NCBI RefSeq assembly: GCF_901538265.1
Contig: NZ_LR593886.1
Span: 4,671,738 to 4,735,737 of the forward strand
Origin: Gemmata massiliana
GTDB taxonomy: Bacteria; Planctomycetota; Planctomycetia; Gemmatales; Gemmataceae
Direction: 5' to 3'
DNA: 64,000 bases
The position numbers and the translations under genes are program-made. The notes beneath the pieces were generated by a model that made no database searches, was not told where the DNA came from, and saw only the letters and a program-made list of their open reading frames with translations. Below are positions 1 through 8,296 of this stretch, one piece after another; the first letter of the stretch is position 1, and each line of letters begins with the position of its first letter.

Positions 1-387
1 GGCGCGCCCGTGCGAGCGGACGTGCTCGAACTCGAACTCCAGTCCCACCAGAAACAGGAGGAAGATCAGCCCGAACTGTGCGATCACGGTGAAGATCTTG
101 GGAAGCACCGCGTCTGCGAGAGGTTGTGGTACTTCGCCGAGAGCTGGGCGAAAGAGGCCGGTGAAGAGTTCCGGGTACAGCCACCCGAGTAAGGACGGGC
201 CGAGCAAAAGGCCGGCAACGATCTCGCCGACCACACTCGGTTGACCGAGTCGCCGTGCCAATGCCCCGAACGTTCGTGCCGCTGCAATAATCACGACTAA
301 CTGAACGAGTACCGGCAGCAGGAGTTGCTCGACGTCCAGTTTGATGAGCGATTCGACGATCTCGCTTGTTGCGAACGGGGTGCTCAT
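1..387 (-). CDS. Kef-type cation/proton antiporter, N-terminal part
   Basis: This reading frame starts at an ATG (complement of 385-387) and runs off the left edge after 129 codons without a stop. The visible protein has a first hydrophobic helix (about residues 20-40, LLLPVLVQLVVIIAAARTFG), the conserved GQPSVVGEIVAGLLLGPSLLG stretch split over the next helix, and a third helix ending LIFLLFLVGLEFE. That pattern, polar GQPxVxGEI followed by GPSLLG and FLxGLE, is the signature of CPA2 monovalent cation/H+ antiporters, which exchange K+ or Na+ for protons across the inner membrane. The C-terminal two thirds, including any TrkA-N domain, lie outside the window. Family call is secure; substrate is not. 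Confidence 0.85.
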   Translation of the reverse strand, partial: MSTPFATSEIVESLIKLDVEQLLLPVLVQLVVIIAAARTFGALARRLGQPSVVGEIVAGLLLGPSLLGWLYPELFTGLFRPALGEVPQPLADAVLPKIFTVIAQFGLIFLLFLVGLEFEFEHVRSHGRA

Positions 388-466
388 TTCGAGAGGTGTT
401 CCGTCTGCGGAGTGCTGAGGCGGGTGTTCTGGGGCCTGAACTATCGGTGGGTACTTACGCGGACAG

Positions 467-811
467 TCACTTTTTCCCGGGCTTGCTGGCTTTGCGTAGG
501 TCGTCGAGGTTCGCCTGGCAGTACGGGCAGCCGATCGTTTTGAGGTGGAAGTCGACGTAATCAATGAGATCCGGGTCACCCGCACCGAGCACGTAGCCAC
601 CGAGTTGGTCGCGTGTGGGGCAACTCACGCGCTCGCGCCGCCAGATCGCACCGACGGTGTGCTCGCCGCGATCCTCTTGTTCGATTACCTCGTGGTACAT
701 CGCTCGTAGCTCTGCGGACTCGCGCAGCGCTTTCTCGACCGAGGCGAGTTCCGCGTCGGGGAGCGCGTCGTTCAGGTAGTCGCGGAGCATCTGCCGAGTG
801 ATCGCGGACAT
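467..811 (-). CDS. Small putative zinc-finger (anti-sigma-like) protein
   Basis: A 114-residue soluble protein with no signal peptide. The N-terminal half is helical and acidic (LRDYLNDALPDAELASVEKALRES). The C-terminal half has CPTRDQLGGYVLGAGD followed by DFHLKTIGCPYCQANLDDL, giving a Cys, then His-x5-Cys-x2-Cys. This resembles the zinc-binding anti-sigma (zf-HC2 or ZAS) fold that sequesters ECF sigma factors, and such short proteins are common in planctomycetes. No sigma factor gene adjoins it. It is transcribed in the same direction as the antiporter at 1-387, with about 80 bases between them. The zinc-binding role is inferred from residue spacing only. Confidence 0.6.
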   Translation of the reverse strand: MSAITRQMLRDYLNDALPDAELASVEKALRESAELRAMYHEVIEQEDRGEHTVGAIWRRERVSCPTRDQLGGYVLGAGDPDLIDYVDFHLKTIGCPYCQANLDDLRKASKPGKK

Positions 812-1148
812 GGAGGGTCTCGCGGAACGTGTTCGCTCATCAGTATATCGGCCGGACTCATACCGGTCGAACCGAACTCATCGCGTGCGGGAGAGCGAAT
901 CGGCAGCATGTGTTAACTTTGTGCCGGCCGTTGTCAACCAATCACTACAGTTGCCCCATTTGCCCAGGAATCGTTCGCATTTTAAGTCCGTCTGTGCCTA
1001 TTCTGCGGTTTACTCGGGTGGAGCTAGAGGGTAGAAATAAAAAAGGTGCGTCGGATAAATCCTGGCGCCCCGCGGTCCGGAGTTACCATTTAAAGCGGCC
1101 CCTTCGCCGCGAACCGGTCACTCCCGCATTCCCTCCTTCGAGACGCCC
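812..1148. other. Intergenic region between divergent genes
   Basis: 337 bases separate the start of the small zinc-finger-like gene (leftward) from the PEP-CTERM gene (rightward), so promoters for both should lie here. Around 1015-1090 the sequence is purine-rich with an A-tract. I see no -35/-10 pair good enough to call and no stable hairpin. Confidence 0.4.
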
Positions 1149-1898
1149 ATGAAACTCCGCCTACTTGTGGCGGTCGGCGCGGTTGCCGGGTTCCTGTTTC
1201 TGTCGCCCCGCGCGTCCGCTGAACTGATTACCCTCCAACTCGATCACACGGTTCCGAGCACTGTTAGTGTGAATTTGGGTGGGACACCTATTTCCAATGT
1301 GGCCCCGGGACCGTTTTCTTGGTCAGACAAGAACGATCCGCCGAATTCGAGTTTCTCGTCGCCGATCGCGACCTTTTGCATCGAGCTTACCGGCACAATT
1401 ACTGTAGGTGGCACTTACGTTTTCGGGGTTTATGCCCCGGAAGATGCCCCGACCATCGGGAGCGCAGATAAAGCTAACGCGATCCGTGCTCTTTACGGGA
1501 ACTTCTACAACTCTGCTTGGACGAACCCTTCATTTAAGGGTGACAACGAGTCGAAGGCATTTCAACTCGCGCTGTGGGAACTGGTTCACGAGACCGACGC
1601 GACAAAGACGGTCAGTTCCGGTAACTTCCAGACGACCAGCACAGCCGCGACGCGCGCCAATGAGATGCTCAACGGTCTGGCGGGCGGATTGGATAAGTAC
1701 AACAACTCGGATTACGAGCTGGTTGCATTAATCGCTCCGGCTCCGGGTGCGAAAGACCAAACGCCCGGTCAGGACCAACTCGCTGTTCGACCCAAGTCGG
1801 TACCCGCTCCGCCTGCTGCGCTACTCGCGGGTATCGGGGGCATGATCTTTATGGGATGCTCTCGACTCAAACGACGTCTGACTCCGAGCACTACCTGA
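1149..1898 (+). CDS. Secreted PEP-CTERM-type protein with possible thioester domain
   Basis: 249 residues. A signal peptide covers residues 1-24 (ends SPRASA). The C-terminus has a VPAP motif, a hydrophobic helix (ALLAGIGGMIFMG) and a basic tail (RLKRR). That is the layout of PEP-CTERM sorting signals, which exosortase cleaves at the membrane, although VPAP replaces the usual VPEP. Inside, Cys77 in TFCIEL and Gln139 in AFQLALWEL are placed like the Cys and Gln that form an internal thioester in TQXA or thioester-domain adhesins. The thioester is inference from these two short motifs. No exosortase gene is visible in the window. A strong 21-bp hairpin follows the stop codon. Likely a cell-surface or matrix protein. 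Confidence 0.7.
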   Translation: MKLRLLVAVGAVAGFLFLSPRASAELITLQLDHTVPSTVSVNLGGTPISNVAPGPFSWSDKNDPPNSSFSSPIATFCIELTGTITVGGTYVFGVYAPEDAPTIGSADKANAIRALYGNFYNSAWTNPSFKGDNESKAFQLALWELVHETDATKTVSSGNFQTTSTAATRANEMLNGLAGGLDKYNNSDYELVALIAPAPGAKDQTPGQDQLAVRPKSVPAPPAALLAGIGGMIFMGCSRLKRRLTPSTT

Positions 1899-1915
1899 TA
1901 TAGGTAGTAGATCCC

Positions 1916-1960
1916 GAATGCGTGAGGCCCGCACGATTTTCGTGCGGGCCTCACGCATTC
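1916..1960 (+). terminator. Perfect 21-bp hairpin after the PEP-CTERM gene
   Basis: Positions 1916-1936 and 1940-1960 are exact reverse complements around a TTT loop. The hairpin starts 17 bases after the stop codon. There is no downstream T-tract, so it may act as an mRNA 3' end stabiliser as well as a terminator. Confidence 0.75.
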
Positions 1961-2061
1961 TGTCTTCCGAAGAAAATCTGCGCGGGTGCGGAATAAATAC
2001 GGAAACTTTGCATCGTAAAGTTATCTGGAGGAGTTAGAAGCCAATGAAGTGAGGAGGCGTG

Positions 2062-2901
2062 ATGCGAGGATTCCGTGAACTGGACCGTATTCTGCGCGGC
2101 GAGGCGATGCAGGTACGCGGGCCGGGGCAGGCGATATTGGATATTCCGCTCCTGCCACTCGTGTCCGTGAACGTATTGCTCGCTGCGGTATACGGCGCGT
2201 GTATGGGTTTTTTCGGTGTCTTCGGGCACTCGGAACCAGAAGTCCGGTTCATCGTTGCAGACGCCGTGAAGGTGCCGCTCCTATTTTTGCTCGCGCTCGT
2301 TGTCACGTTTCCGTCGCTGTACGTGTTCAACGCGCTGGTTGGCTCGTGTTTGGGGATGTCCGATCTCGCCAAACTCATGGCTTGTGCGCTGGGCGTGCTC
2401 GTGGCGGTGTTGGCCGCGTTCGGTCCGATCGTCGCGTTTTTCTCTGTGACCACTACGAGTTACCCGTTTATCGTGCTCCTGAACGTGACCGTGTTCGCGC
2501 TCGCTGCGGGGTTCGCGATCGTATTCATCTTACGCACTGTGGATCGACTCACACTTCCGGCGCCGGTGCCACTCGTGGAAGTTCTACCGCCCGATGTCAG
2601 CGTGCCTTTGTCAGCAGCGCTGCCGGAAGAAGGGGCGAGCGCGGGTGAGCGCCCCGTTCGGGCCGAGCGCCGGGCGCGTGCGGTTCCCGTTTCGCACCCG
2701 GAGGAGCTGCAACCGGACCCGAAGGTACGAGCCGTGTTTCGTGGGTGGCTCGTTGTGTTCGCTATTGTTGGTACGCAGATGAGTTGGGTGTTGCGCCCCT
2801 TCATCGGTTCACCGAGCGCTGGCTTCACTTGGTTCCGACCGCGCGACGGATCGTTTTTGGAGGGGGTCACGAAGGCTCTGCGAACACTTCTCGGTGCCTG
2901 A
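2062..2901 (+). CDS. Five-helix membrane protein of unknown function (paralogue A)
   Basis: 279 residues from the ATG at 2062. GAGGAGG at 2051-2057 is well spaced for this start, whereas the GTG three bases upstream would be too close. Predicted helices are at about 30-52, 70-92, 104-126, 136-158 and 226-246, with a charged proline/arginine-rich cytoplasmic or periplasmic loop at 165-222. Helix 2 begins DAVKVPLLFLL and the last helix ends in QMSWVLRPFIG. The downstream gene encodes a shorter relative with the same landmarks. I do not recognise a named family. Two adjacent, non-identical copies suggest a heteromeric membrane complex. Confidence 0.75.
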   Translation: MRGFRELDRILRGEAMQVRGPGQAILDIPLLPLVSVNVLLAAVYGACMGFFGVFGHSEPEVRFIVADAVKVPLLFLLALVVTFPSLYVFNALVGSCLGMSDLAKLMACALGVLVAVLAAFGPIVAFFSVTTTSYPFIVLLNVTVFALAAGFAIVFILRTVDRLTLPAPVPLVEVLPPDVSVPLSAALPEEGASAGERPVRAERRARAVPVSHPEELQPDPKVRAVFRGWLVVFAIVGTQMSWVLRPFIGSPSAGFTWFRPRDGSFLEGVTKALRTLLGA

Positions 2902-2904
2902 CCC

Positions 2905-3573
2905 ATGACACACTTACTCCGATTCGTGGACCGGTTACTACGCAGTGCCACCCTCCACAGACGCTCGCATGTACATGAGGGCGCGGGGACCGGTTTGGCG
3001 ATCGTTGTGATCGGTGGCGCCGCTTACGGTGCGGTGATGGGGTGTTTCGGTGGTTTCGGATCCGAGCGGTCGTTACAGATTATTTTTTCCGCGGTGAAGG
3101 TGCCGCTGCTATTTGCGGTGACGACGGTGCTCGCGATGCCGAGCTTCTTCATTCTCAATTCGTTACTCGGTTTGCGCGATGATTTTGCGGAAGCGGTCCG
3201 CGCGGTTGTAGTCACTCAGTCCGCGGTGGCGATCGTGCTCGCGAGCCTCGCGCCCTACACCGCGCTCTGGTATGCGTCCACGATCGATTACAACGAAGCC
3301 TTTGTCTTCAACGCGCTCATGTTTGCGGTCGCGAGTGCATCGGCGCAGTGGGTGCTGCGCCGGCGGTATGCCCCGCTCATTGCGCGCAACCCGTTGCACC
3401 ACGTAATGCTGTGGGGCTGGCTCGTTGTGTATGCGTTCGTGGGGATTCAGATGGGGTGGGTGCTGCGCCCGTTCATCGGGCAACCGGGATTGGCACCTAC
3501 GTTCTTCCGTGACGGAGCGTGGGGGAATGCTTATGTGGTCGTGCTTGAATCGATGTGGCGCGTGTTGAGGTAG
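2905..3573 (+). CDS. Five-helix membrane protein of unknown function (paralogue B)
   Basis: 222 residues, starting 3 bases after the stop of the upstream paralogue, so translation is probably coupled. It shares the blocks AYGAVMGCFGGFG, SAVKVPLLFA, NSLLGL and GWLVVYAFVGIQMGWVLRPF with its neighbour but lacks the long charged loop before the last helix. Five hydrophobic segments are visible (about 25-50, 60-82, 92-115, 125-145, 168-188). The WVLRPFIG motif after the last helix is the most conserved stretch of the pair. Function unknown. The hairpin at 3587-3626 closes this two-gene unit. Confidence 0.75.
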   Translation: MTHLLRFVDRLLRSATLHRRSHVHEGAGTGLAIVVIGGAAYGAVMGCFGGFGSERSLQIIFSAVKVPLLFAVTTVLAMPSFFILNSLLGLRDDFAEAVRAVVVTQSAVAIVLASLAPYTALWYASTIDYNEAFVFNALMFAVASASAQWVLRRRYAPLIARNPLHHVMLWGWLVVYAFVGIQMGWVLRPFIGQPGLAPTFFRDGAWGNAYVVVLESMWRVLR

Positions 3574-3586
3574 ACCGTCGCAACGT

Positions 3587-3631
3587 GCCGAGAACCGGGG
3601 CACTGAATGGTGGCCCGGTTCTCGGCCTTTT
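3587..3631 (+). terminator. Terminator between convergent genes
   Basis: GCCGAGAACCGGG (3587-3599) pairs exactly with CCCGGTTCTCGGC (3614-3626), followed by CTTTTC. It lies between the membrane-protein pair and the convergent propeller gene and could serve both strands. Confidence 0.8.
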
Positions 3632-3645
3632 CATCAGGAGAAAGG

Positions 3646-4923
3646 TTACTTCGTTCCGATCGCCCACAGGTGGTTGTACCCGCGGAAGTAGATGCGCCCG
3701 TCGGCAATGGTGAGGCCGGCGAATATTGTGTCGGGCAGGGTGTTCGTAGCGAGTTTCTTGAACTCTTTGCCGGTTTGAATCACGTCCGTTGTACCGTTGG
3801 CTGCAGGGACGTAGATCTTGCCGTCGCCCACGGCCATGTGCCCGCGGTGGACGAATTTGGTCAGAGCCTCCCGGTAAATGACCTTCCCGGTTTTCGCTTC
3901 AACCGCAGTAAACGGACCGTCGCCGGTCAGGTACACCACGTCGTCGACGCGGATCGGAGCCACCACGTCTGGGGTCCGGAAGTTCGCGCTTGCGGGTACG
4001 CGCCACAACTCGGCTTTGTTGTCGGCGGTGATTTCCCCCTTCGCGCCGACCGGGTTGAACGCGACCGTCGGCCCGTCTTTGCACGACGGCACTACGATCA
4101 GGTCCGGGAGCACAAGCGGGTTGGACACGAACCGCCACGCCCCGCTGCTGTTCGGGTTCAACCCGGTCACGCGCCAGACTTCCGTTCCATCGGTCAGCTT
4201 GTGACCGGTGCAGAAGTCGTTGCCGTGGGCGACGAGGAGAGGACCGTCCTCGCCCTCCCAGATGAACGGGGAGGCGTACACGTCCGGGCTTTCGCCCTTG
4301 CTGTAGCCCGGGCGGTCCTTCTTCCACACTTCTTTGCCGGTCGCGGCGTCGAGTGCGACGACGAGTTGCGCACCGCGGTGCATCACCTGGAGGTACAGGT
4401 GGCCCTTGTAGAGCACCGGGGTCCAGTGGACGCCGAACTGAATACGGAACTTGCCGTACTTCTGGATGTCGTCCTTCCAGACCAATTTGCCGTCGAGGTC
4501 GAAGCACGCGAGATCACCGCTCCCGGCGAACGCCCAAACGTGCTTGCCGTCGGTCGAACAGGACGCGGACGCATCGGACACGTCGGCCCCGGACGGGTTC
4601 CGGTACTTCACCTTGCCGGAGCCGGACACCTTCTGCTTCCACTTTTCCTTGCCATCGGTGCCGACGCACAGCAGCGCGATGTCGTCGCCGTCGACCGACG
4701 TCACGAAGATCTTGTCGCCCCACACGATTGGGGTGCCGGCGCCCATGCCCGGCATCTTGAGCTTCCAAACAACATTCTTGTCCTGGCTCCACTCGGTGGG
4801 CAGGTTCTTTTCGGCCGAGTGGCCGTCGTTCTTCGGCCCGCGCCACTGGGGCCAGTTGTCGGCGGACGCGGGCACAGCAAGCCCTGCGACCGAGACCAGA
4901 GTTAGGAGGAACAAGCGATTCAC
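3646..4923 (-). CDS. Secreted PQQ-like (BamB-type) beta-propeller protein
   Basis: 425 residues when started at the GTG complement of 4921-4923. That start puts a clean signal peptide first (NRLFLLTLVSVAGLAVPASA, cleaved before DNWPQWRGP); the longer frame to 5001 would bury it. The mature protein has repeated blades with W-K or W-x-x-D ends and PQQ-repeat motifs such as GDKIFVTSVDG, DGKHVWAFAGSGDLACFDLDG and ALDAATGKEVWKK, which match the PQQ/quinoprotein-like propeller fold. The opening NWPQWRGPKNDG is very common in planctomycete secreted propellers. These bind partners or substrates in the periplasm. No quinone-binding catalytic set was confirmed, so enzyme activity is not claimed. Confidence 0.85.
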   Translation of the reverse strand: MNRLFLLTLVSVAGLAVPASADNWPQWRGPKNDGHSAEKNLPTEWSQDKNVVWKLKMPGMGAGTPIVWGDKIFVTSVDGDDIALLCVGTDGKEKWKQKVSGSGKVKYRNPSGADVSDASASCSTDGKHVWAFAGSGDLACFDLDGKLVWKDDIQKYGKFRIQFGVHWTPVLYKGHLYLQVMHRGAQLVVALDAATGKEVWKKDRPGYSKGESPDVYASPFIWEGEDGPLLVAHGNDFCTGHKLTDGTEVWRVTGLNPNSSGAWRFVSNPLVLPDLIVVPSCKDGPTVAFNPVGAKGEITADNKAELWRVPASANFRTPDVVAPIRVDDVVYLTGDGPFTAVEAKTGKVIYREALTKFVHRGHMAVGDGKIYVPAANGTTDVIQTGKEFKKLATNTLPDTIFAGLTIADGRIYFRGYNHLWAIGTK

Positions 4924-5197
4924 GGAATGATTCCCTTGGCGGAATTCGGGGCGGGTACTGACAGAAGGTAACGAAACCCACGGCGATCCGCAACGATCCA
5001 ACCGACCCGGTAATCGCTTCGTGAGCCGGTTTTCATTTATCTGTGGGCGGAGTTGTGCGACGCTCGGTGCCGTGCGTGCCGCACGGTCTTCGGAGAGTGG
5101 TTGCGGTGAATACCTTGCGTTACTGGAAGCCGAAGCGGGCCGTCGTTACAACACCCTCTGATTCTCGTTCGGAATCTCGATATCAAGGGGTGCGGCC

Positions 5198-7090
5198 GTG
5201 GGGGTCGTCGTTCAGAAGTTCGGCGGGTCGAGCGTGAAGGACGCGGAGAGCGTCATGGAAGCCGCGCGCAAGGCCATTCGCGCGAAACACGCCGGGAGCA
5301 AAGTGATCGTCGTCGTGTCCGCACAGGGCAGCACCACCGACGACCTGATCGCCAAAGCCGGTCAGATTACGAGTTCGCCGTCGGCGCGCGAGATGGACAT
5401 GCTCCTCGCGACCGGCGAGCAGATCTCGATCGCGCTCACCGCGATGGCGATCCACGAACTCGGCGAGCGCGCGGTCAGCTTCACCGGTCCGCAAATCGGC
5501 ATCGTGACTGACAGCACGCACCGCAAGGCCCGCATCAAGAAGATCGACACCGTGCGCCTTTGCGAAGCCCTCGATACGGGGCACATCGTCGTACTCGCGG
5601 GGTTCCAGGGCGTGGACGAACTCGGGGACATCTCCACGCTGGGGCGCGGGGGGAGCGATACCACGGCGGTGGCCGTGGCCGCGGCGGTGAAGCTCGCGGG
5701 GTACGAGGTCGAGTGCGAAATTTACACCGACGTGGACGGCGTGTACACGACCGACCCGCGCATCGTGCCCGACGCGCGCAAGATGGATGCGATCAGCTAC
5801 GACGAGATGCTGGAGATGGCGAGCATGGGCGCGGGCGTGATGCACTCGCGCTCGATCGAGTTCGCCAAGAAGTTCGACGTGCCCCTCATGGTCCGTAACG
5901 CGAAATCCGACGCGATCGGCACCTGGATCGTGCCGGAAGCGGCGTGGATGAGCGAGATCCCCGCGTGCGGAGTCGCGCTCGCGGCAGACGAAGCGCGGCT
6001 CGTGCTCGAGGGCGTGCCGGACCGCCCGGGCGTGAGTCACCGTGTCTTCGCCGTGCTCGCCGACGCGAACATCGCGGTGGACATGATCGCCCAGAGCGTG
6101 GGGGAGGGTGGCAAGGCCACGATCGGGTTCACCGTGTTAAACACCGAGCTCGACCGCACCAAGAAGATCCTCGCACCCATTGTGGCGGAACTCGGGGCGG
6201 CGCTGAACGAGACGGGTAAAGTGAGCAAGGTGTCGGTGGTCGGCGCCGGGATGCGCTACATCTCCGGGGTCGCGGAGCGCATGTTCCAGGCGCTCGCGAT
6301 CGAGGGCGTGAACCTGAAGATGATTACCACTGGCGACATCAAGATCAGCGTGCTGGTGGAAGAGGACGGTGCGGCCGAATCGGGGATCATCGAGGCGCCG
6401 ACGGGCGAGCCGATCAAGAAATCGCACCTGGAGAGCAAGAAGGCGGTCCGCGGGCGCCGGGCGCTGCGCGCCGTTCACGCCGCGTTCGCGCTACCACTGT
6501 CGCGCAAGGGAGCTGGAGAGCCGCCCGCGAGCGGCGAATTTAAGCCGCGCCCGAACCCGCTCATGGTCGCGGCGTCCAAGGATCGCGAGGCCGCCATTGC
6601 GCGACTCGAAGGGATGGAAGATGTGCTCGTGAGCGGCGTTCACCTGAACACCGAACAGAGCCGCGTGACGGTCCACGATCTGCCGGACAAGCCGGGGAAC
6701 TGCTCGCGCGTGTTCAACGCGGTCGCGACCGGTGGCATTCTGGTGGACATGATCGTTCAGAATCAGAGCGGTCCCGCGAAGGCAGAACTCTCATTTACCG
6801 TGCCCCGCGCCGACCTGACGCGCGCCCTGAAACGCACTCAGGATGTGGTGCGCGAGATCGACCCGGCGTGCCGCGTGGTGGGTGACGGCGATATCGCAGT
6901 GCTGTTCGTGCTGGGGGTGGGGATGCGGACGCACACCGGCGTGGCCCGCACGATGTTCGGCGCGCTGGCCGCGAAGGGCATCAACATCAGCATGATTAAC
7001 ACGAGTGAGGTGTGCGTCGGGGTGGTGGTCGAACGCGCCCGAGGTGAAGAGGCTCACGCCTGCCTGACGGAAGCGTTCAAGTTGGGGTAA
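5198..7090 (+). CDS. lysC: Aspartokinase with four ACT domains
   Basis: Phosphorylates L-aspartate, the first step to lysine, threonine, methionine and diaminopimelate. It starts at a GTG (5198) with AAGGGG at 5185-5190. The kinase domain (1-245) shows KFGGSS (7-12), TLGRGGSDTTA (147-157) and DVDGVYTTDPR. ACT1 starts near 265 (LEGVPDRPG) and ACT2 near 345 (VVGAGMRYISGVAERMF). The stretch RALRAVHAAFAL (421-432) looks like a normal aspartokinase C-terminus. After a linker, a second ACT pair follows (VHDLPDKPG near 493, VLGVGMRTHTGVARTMF near 572). At 630 residues it is about 200 longer than usual. Four ACT domains are known from cyanobacterial enzymes, so feedback control by more than one amino acid is plausible. 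Confidence 0.95.
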   Translation: MGVVVQKFGGSSVKDAESVMEAARKAIRAKHAGSKVIVVVSAQGSTTDDLIAKAGQITSSPSAREMDMLLATGEQISIALTAMAIHELGERAVSFTGPQIGIVTDSTHRKARIKKIDTVRLCEALDTGHIVVLAGFQGVDELGDISTLGRGGSDTTAVAVAAAVKLAGYEVECEIYTDVDGVYTTDPRIVPDARKMDAISYDEMLEMASMGAGVMHSRSIEFAKKFDVPLMVRNAKSDAIGTWIVPEAAWMSEIPACGVALAADEARLVLEGVPDRPGVSHRVFAVLADANIAVDMIAQSVGEGGKATIGFTVLNTELDRTKKILAPIVAELGAALNETGKVSKVSVVGAGMRYISGVAERMFQALAIEGVNLKMITTGDIKISVLVEEDGAAESGIIEAPTGEPIKKSHLESKKAVRGRRALRAVHAAFALPLSRKGAGEPPASGEFKPRPNPLMVAASKDREAAIARLEGMEDVLVSGVHLNTEQSRVTVHDLPDKPGNCSRVFNAVATGGILVDMIVQNQSGPAKAELSFTVPRADLTRALKRTQDVVREIDPACRVVGDGDIAVLFVLGVGMRTHTGVARTMFGALAAKGINISMINTSEVCVGVVVERARGEEAHACLTEAFKLG

Positions 7091-7097
7091 AGCGCCG

Positions 7098-7526
7098 ATG
7101 CCGGGTTACCACGACGTGTACGTTCTAGCCCGAGAGCGATCTGCGGCGGTTACGATTCGTTTCCTCGCTGAGTTCGCTCCGAACGGCCAAGCGTCTGCTG
7201 ACGAATACCAGTTCCCTGAATACTCCGATCGCCCGACCGTCGTCTTTTCCACGGCGGCCGAGGCGATTCGGTACTGTGAATCGCATCCTCGGGCGGAGCA
7301 GCGGTTTTACTTTCGCAACCCGAAGGGGGCTCCCGCACACGCGATGCTGTTCTTCACGGGTGACGGAGGATTGATCCTCGGTTTGTCGGTCGTGAGGGGA
7401 CGGAAGAAGGCGTTGTCGCAGTTGAAAGAGCATGCGGGTTCGGACATCGGTTACATCACGTTCGAGTCTCCGCCCGTTGAGACGGTAGCAGAGTTTCGAC
7501 GGGTGGTAGCGACTTTCAACTGCTAG
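7098..7526 (+). CDS. Conserved-looking small protein of unknown function
   Basis: 142 residues, starting 7 bases after the aspartokinase stop; a GGGG at 7084-7087 may serve as ribosome binding site. No signal peptide or membrane segment. It is mixed alpha/beta with aromatic-rich strands (YQFPEYSDRPTVVFS, QRFYFRNP, AMLFFTGDGGLILGLSV) and one C-terminal Cys. The shape recalls small toxin-immunity or YunG-like proteins, but I cannot assign a family. The position suggests co-transcription with lysC, with no evident metabolic link. Confidence 0.6.
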   Translation: MPGYHDVYVLARERSAAVTIRFLAEFAPNGQASADEYQFPEYSDRPTVVFSTAAEAIRYCESHPRAEQRFYFRNPKGAPAHAMLFFTGDGGLILGLSVVRGRKKALSQLKEHAGSDIGYITFESPPVETVAEFRRVVATFNC

Positions 7527-7553
7527 AAATCAGCGAGCTTAATGACGCGCGGG

Positions 7554-8090
7554 TTATTTCTTCTCACTCAGCGCGTCGAGCAGTGCCTGAACTCCGGCTT
7601 TTGCCACTTCTGCATCCTGTTCGCCAGATCCACCGCCGACCCCGATCGCACCAATTACTTGACCGTCCACGATGATGGGTATCCCGCCCTTCAATGTCGT
7701 GATCTTTCCGCCACTTGCAGCAGCAGCGTTTTGGATACTCAAACTCAGGAGCGTATCCGGTTCGCCTTTGGCGGGGAGGGTTCCTGTCTCCTGGCGAAAG
7801 GTCGCGGCCGAGACTGCTTTAGTTAGTGCGGTGGACCCACTCGCCGGGCGTGCTCCGTCCATTCGGGCGAACGACAGTAGGTGCCCGCCATCATCGACGA
7901 CGGCGATGTTGCTCTTCAGCCCCATAGCCGCGGCTTTCTTCTTGGCACCTTCGACAGCCGTTTCTGCGCCCGCAAGATTCAACTGAACGCGCGAGTGGGT
8001 TACCAGTGGCGTTTTTTTCTCTTGGGCGAAAGCGATCGGGGCAATTGCGACCAAACCAATCAGAACGAGCACAATGCGGGAGAGGTACAC
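7554..8090 (-). CDS. Secreted GlcG/HbpS-family (DUF336) protein
   Basis: 178 residues from a GTG start (complement of 8088-8090) preceded by GGAGA. A signal peptide covers residues 1-22 (LIGLVAIAPIAFA). The mature part has the GlcG/HbpS pattern: a helix with AVEGAKKKAAAMG, then NIAVVDDGGHLLSFARMDGA, SALTKAVSAATF, and a glycine-rich end (GGIPIIVDGQVIGAIGVGGGSGEQD). HbpS relatives bind haem or act as extracellular redox sensors; other members sit in glycolate or propanediol loci. Here no such operon adjoins it. Ligand unknown. It is convergent with the gene at 7098. Confidence 0.85.
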   Translation of the reverse strand: MYLSRIVLVLIGLVAIAPIAFAQEKKTPLVTHSRVQLNLAGAETAVEGAKKKAAAMGLKSNIAVVDDGGHLLSFARMDGARPASGSTALTKAVSAATFRQETGTLPAKGEPDTLLSLSIQNAAAASGGKITTLKGGIPIIVDGQVIGAIGVGGGSGEQDAEVAKAGVQALLDALSEKK

Positions 8091-8296
8091 GATGGTTCTC
8101 CATGTTGGGTGGTGCGCGAGTTTCGCGACACGAGTGCTGTTTTACTTCCACGGTGTGCTCGGGGCGAAAGCCCGGGCTGCCGCTCCAGATCATTCAACGT
8201 TTCCCGCACGAGGTTGTATTGTTGTCAAGAATCAGTCGTTACGATCACCGGCACGGGCCGACTTGAGCCTCTGGCGCACGGATTGAGGGAGGGGAC

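Noticed and set aside
3607..4905. 432-codon open frame on the plus strand
   Set aside because: Mirror of the PQQ-propeller gene, which has a signal peptide and clear repeats; the plus-strand translation has no recognisable pattern.
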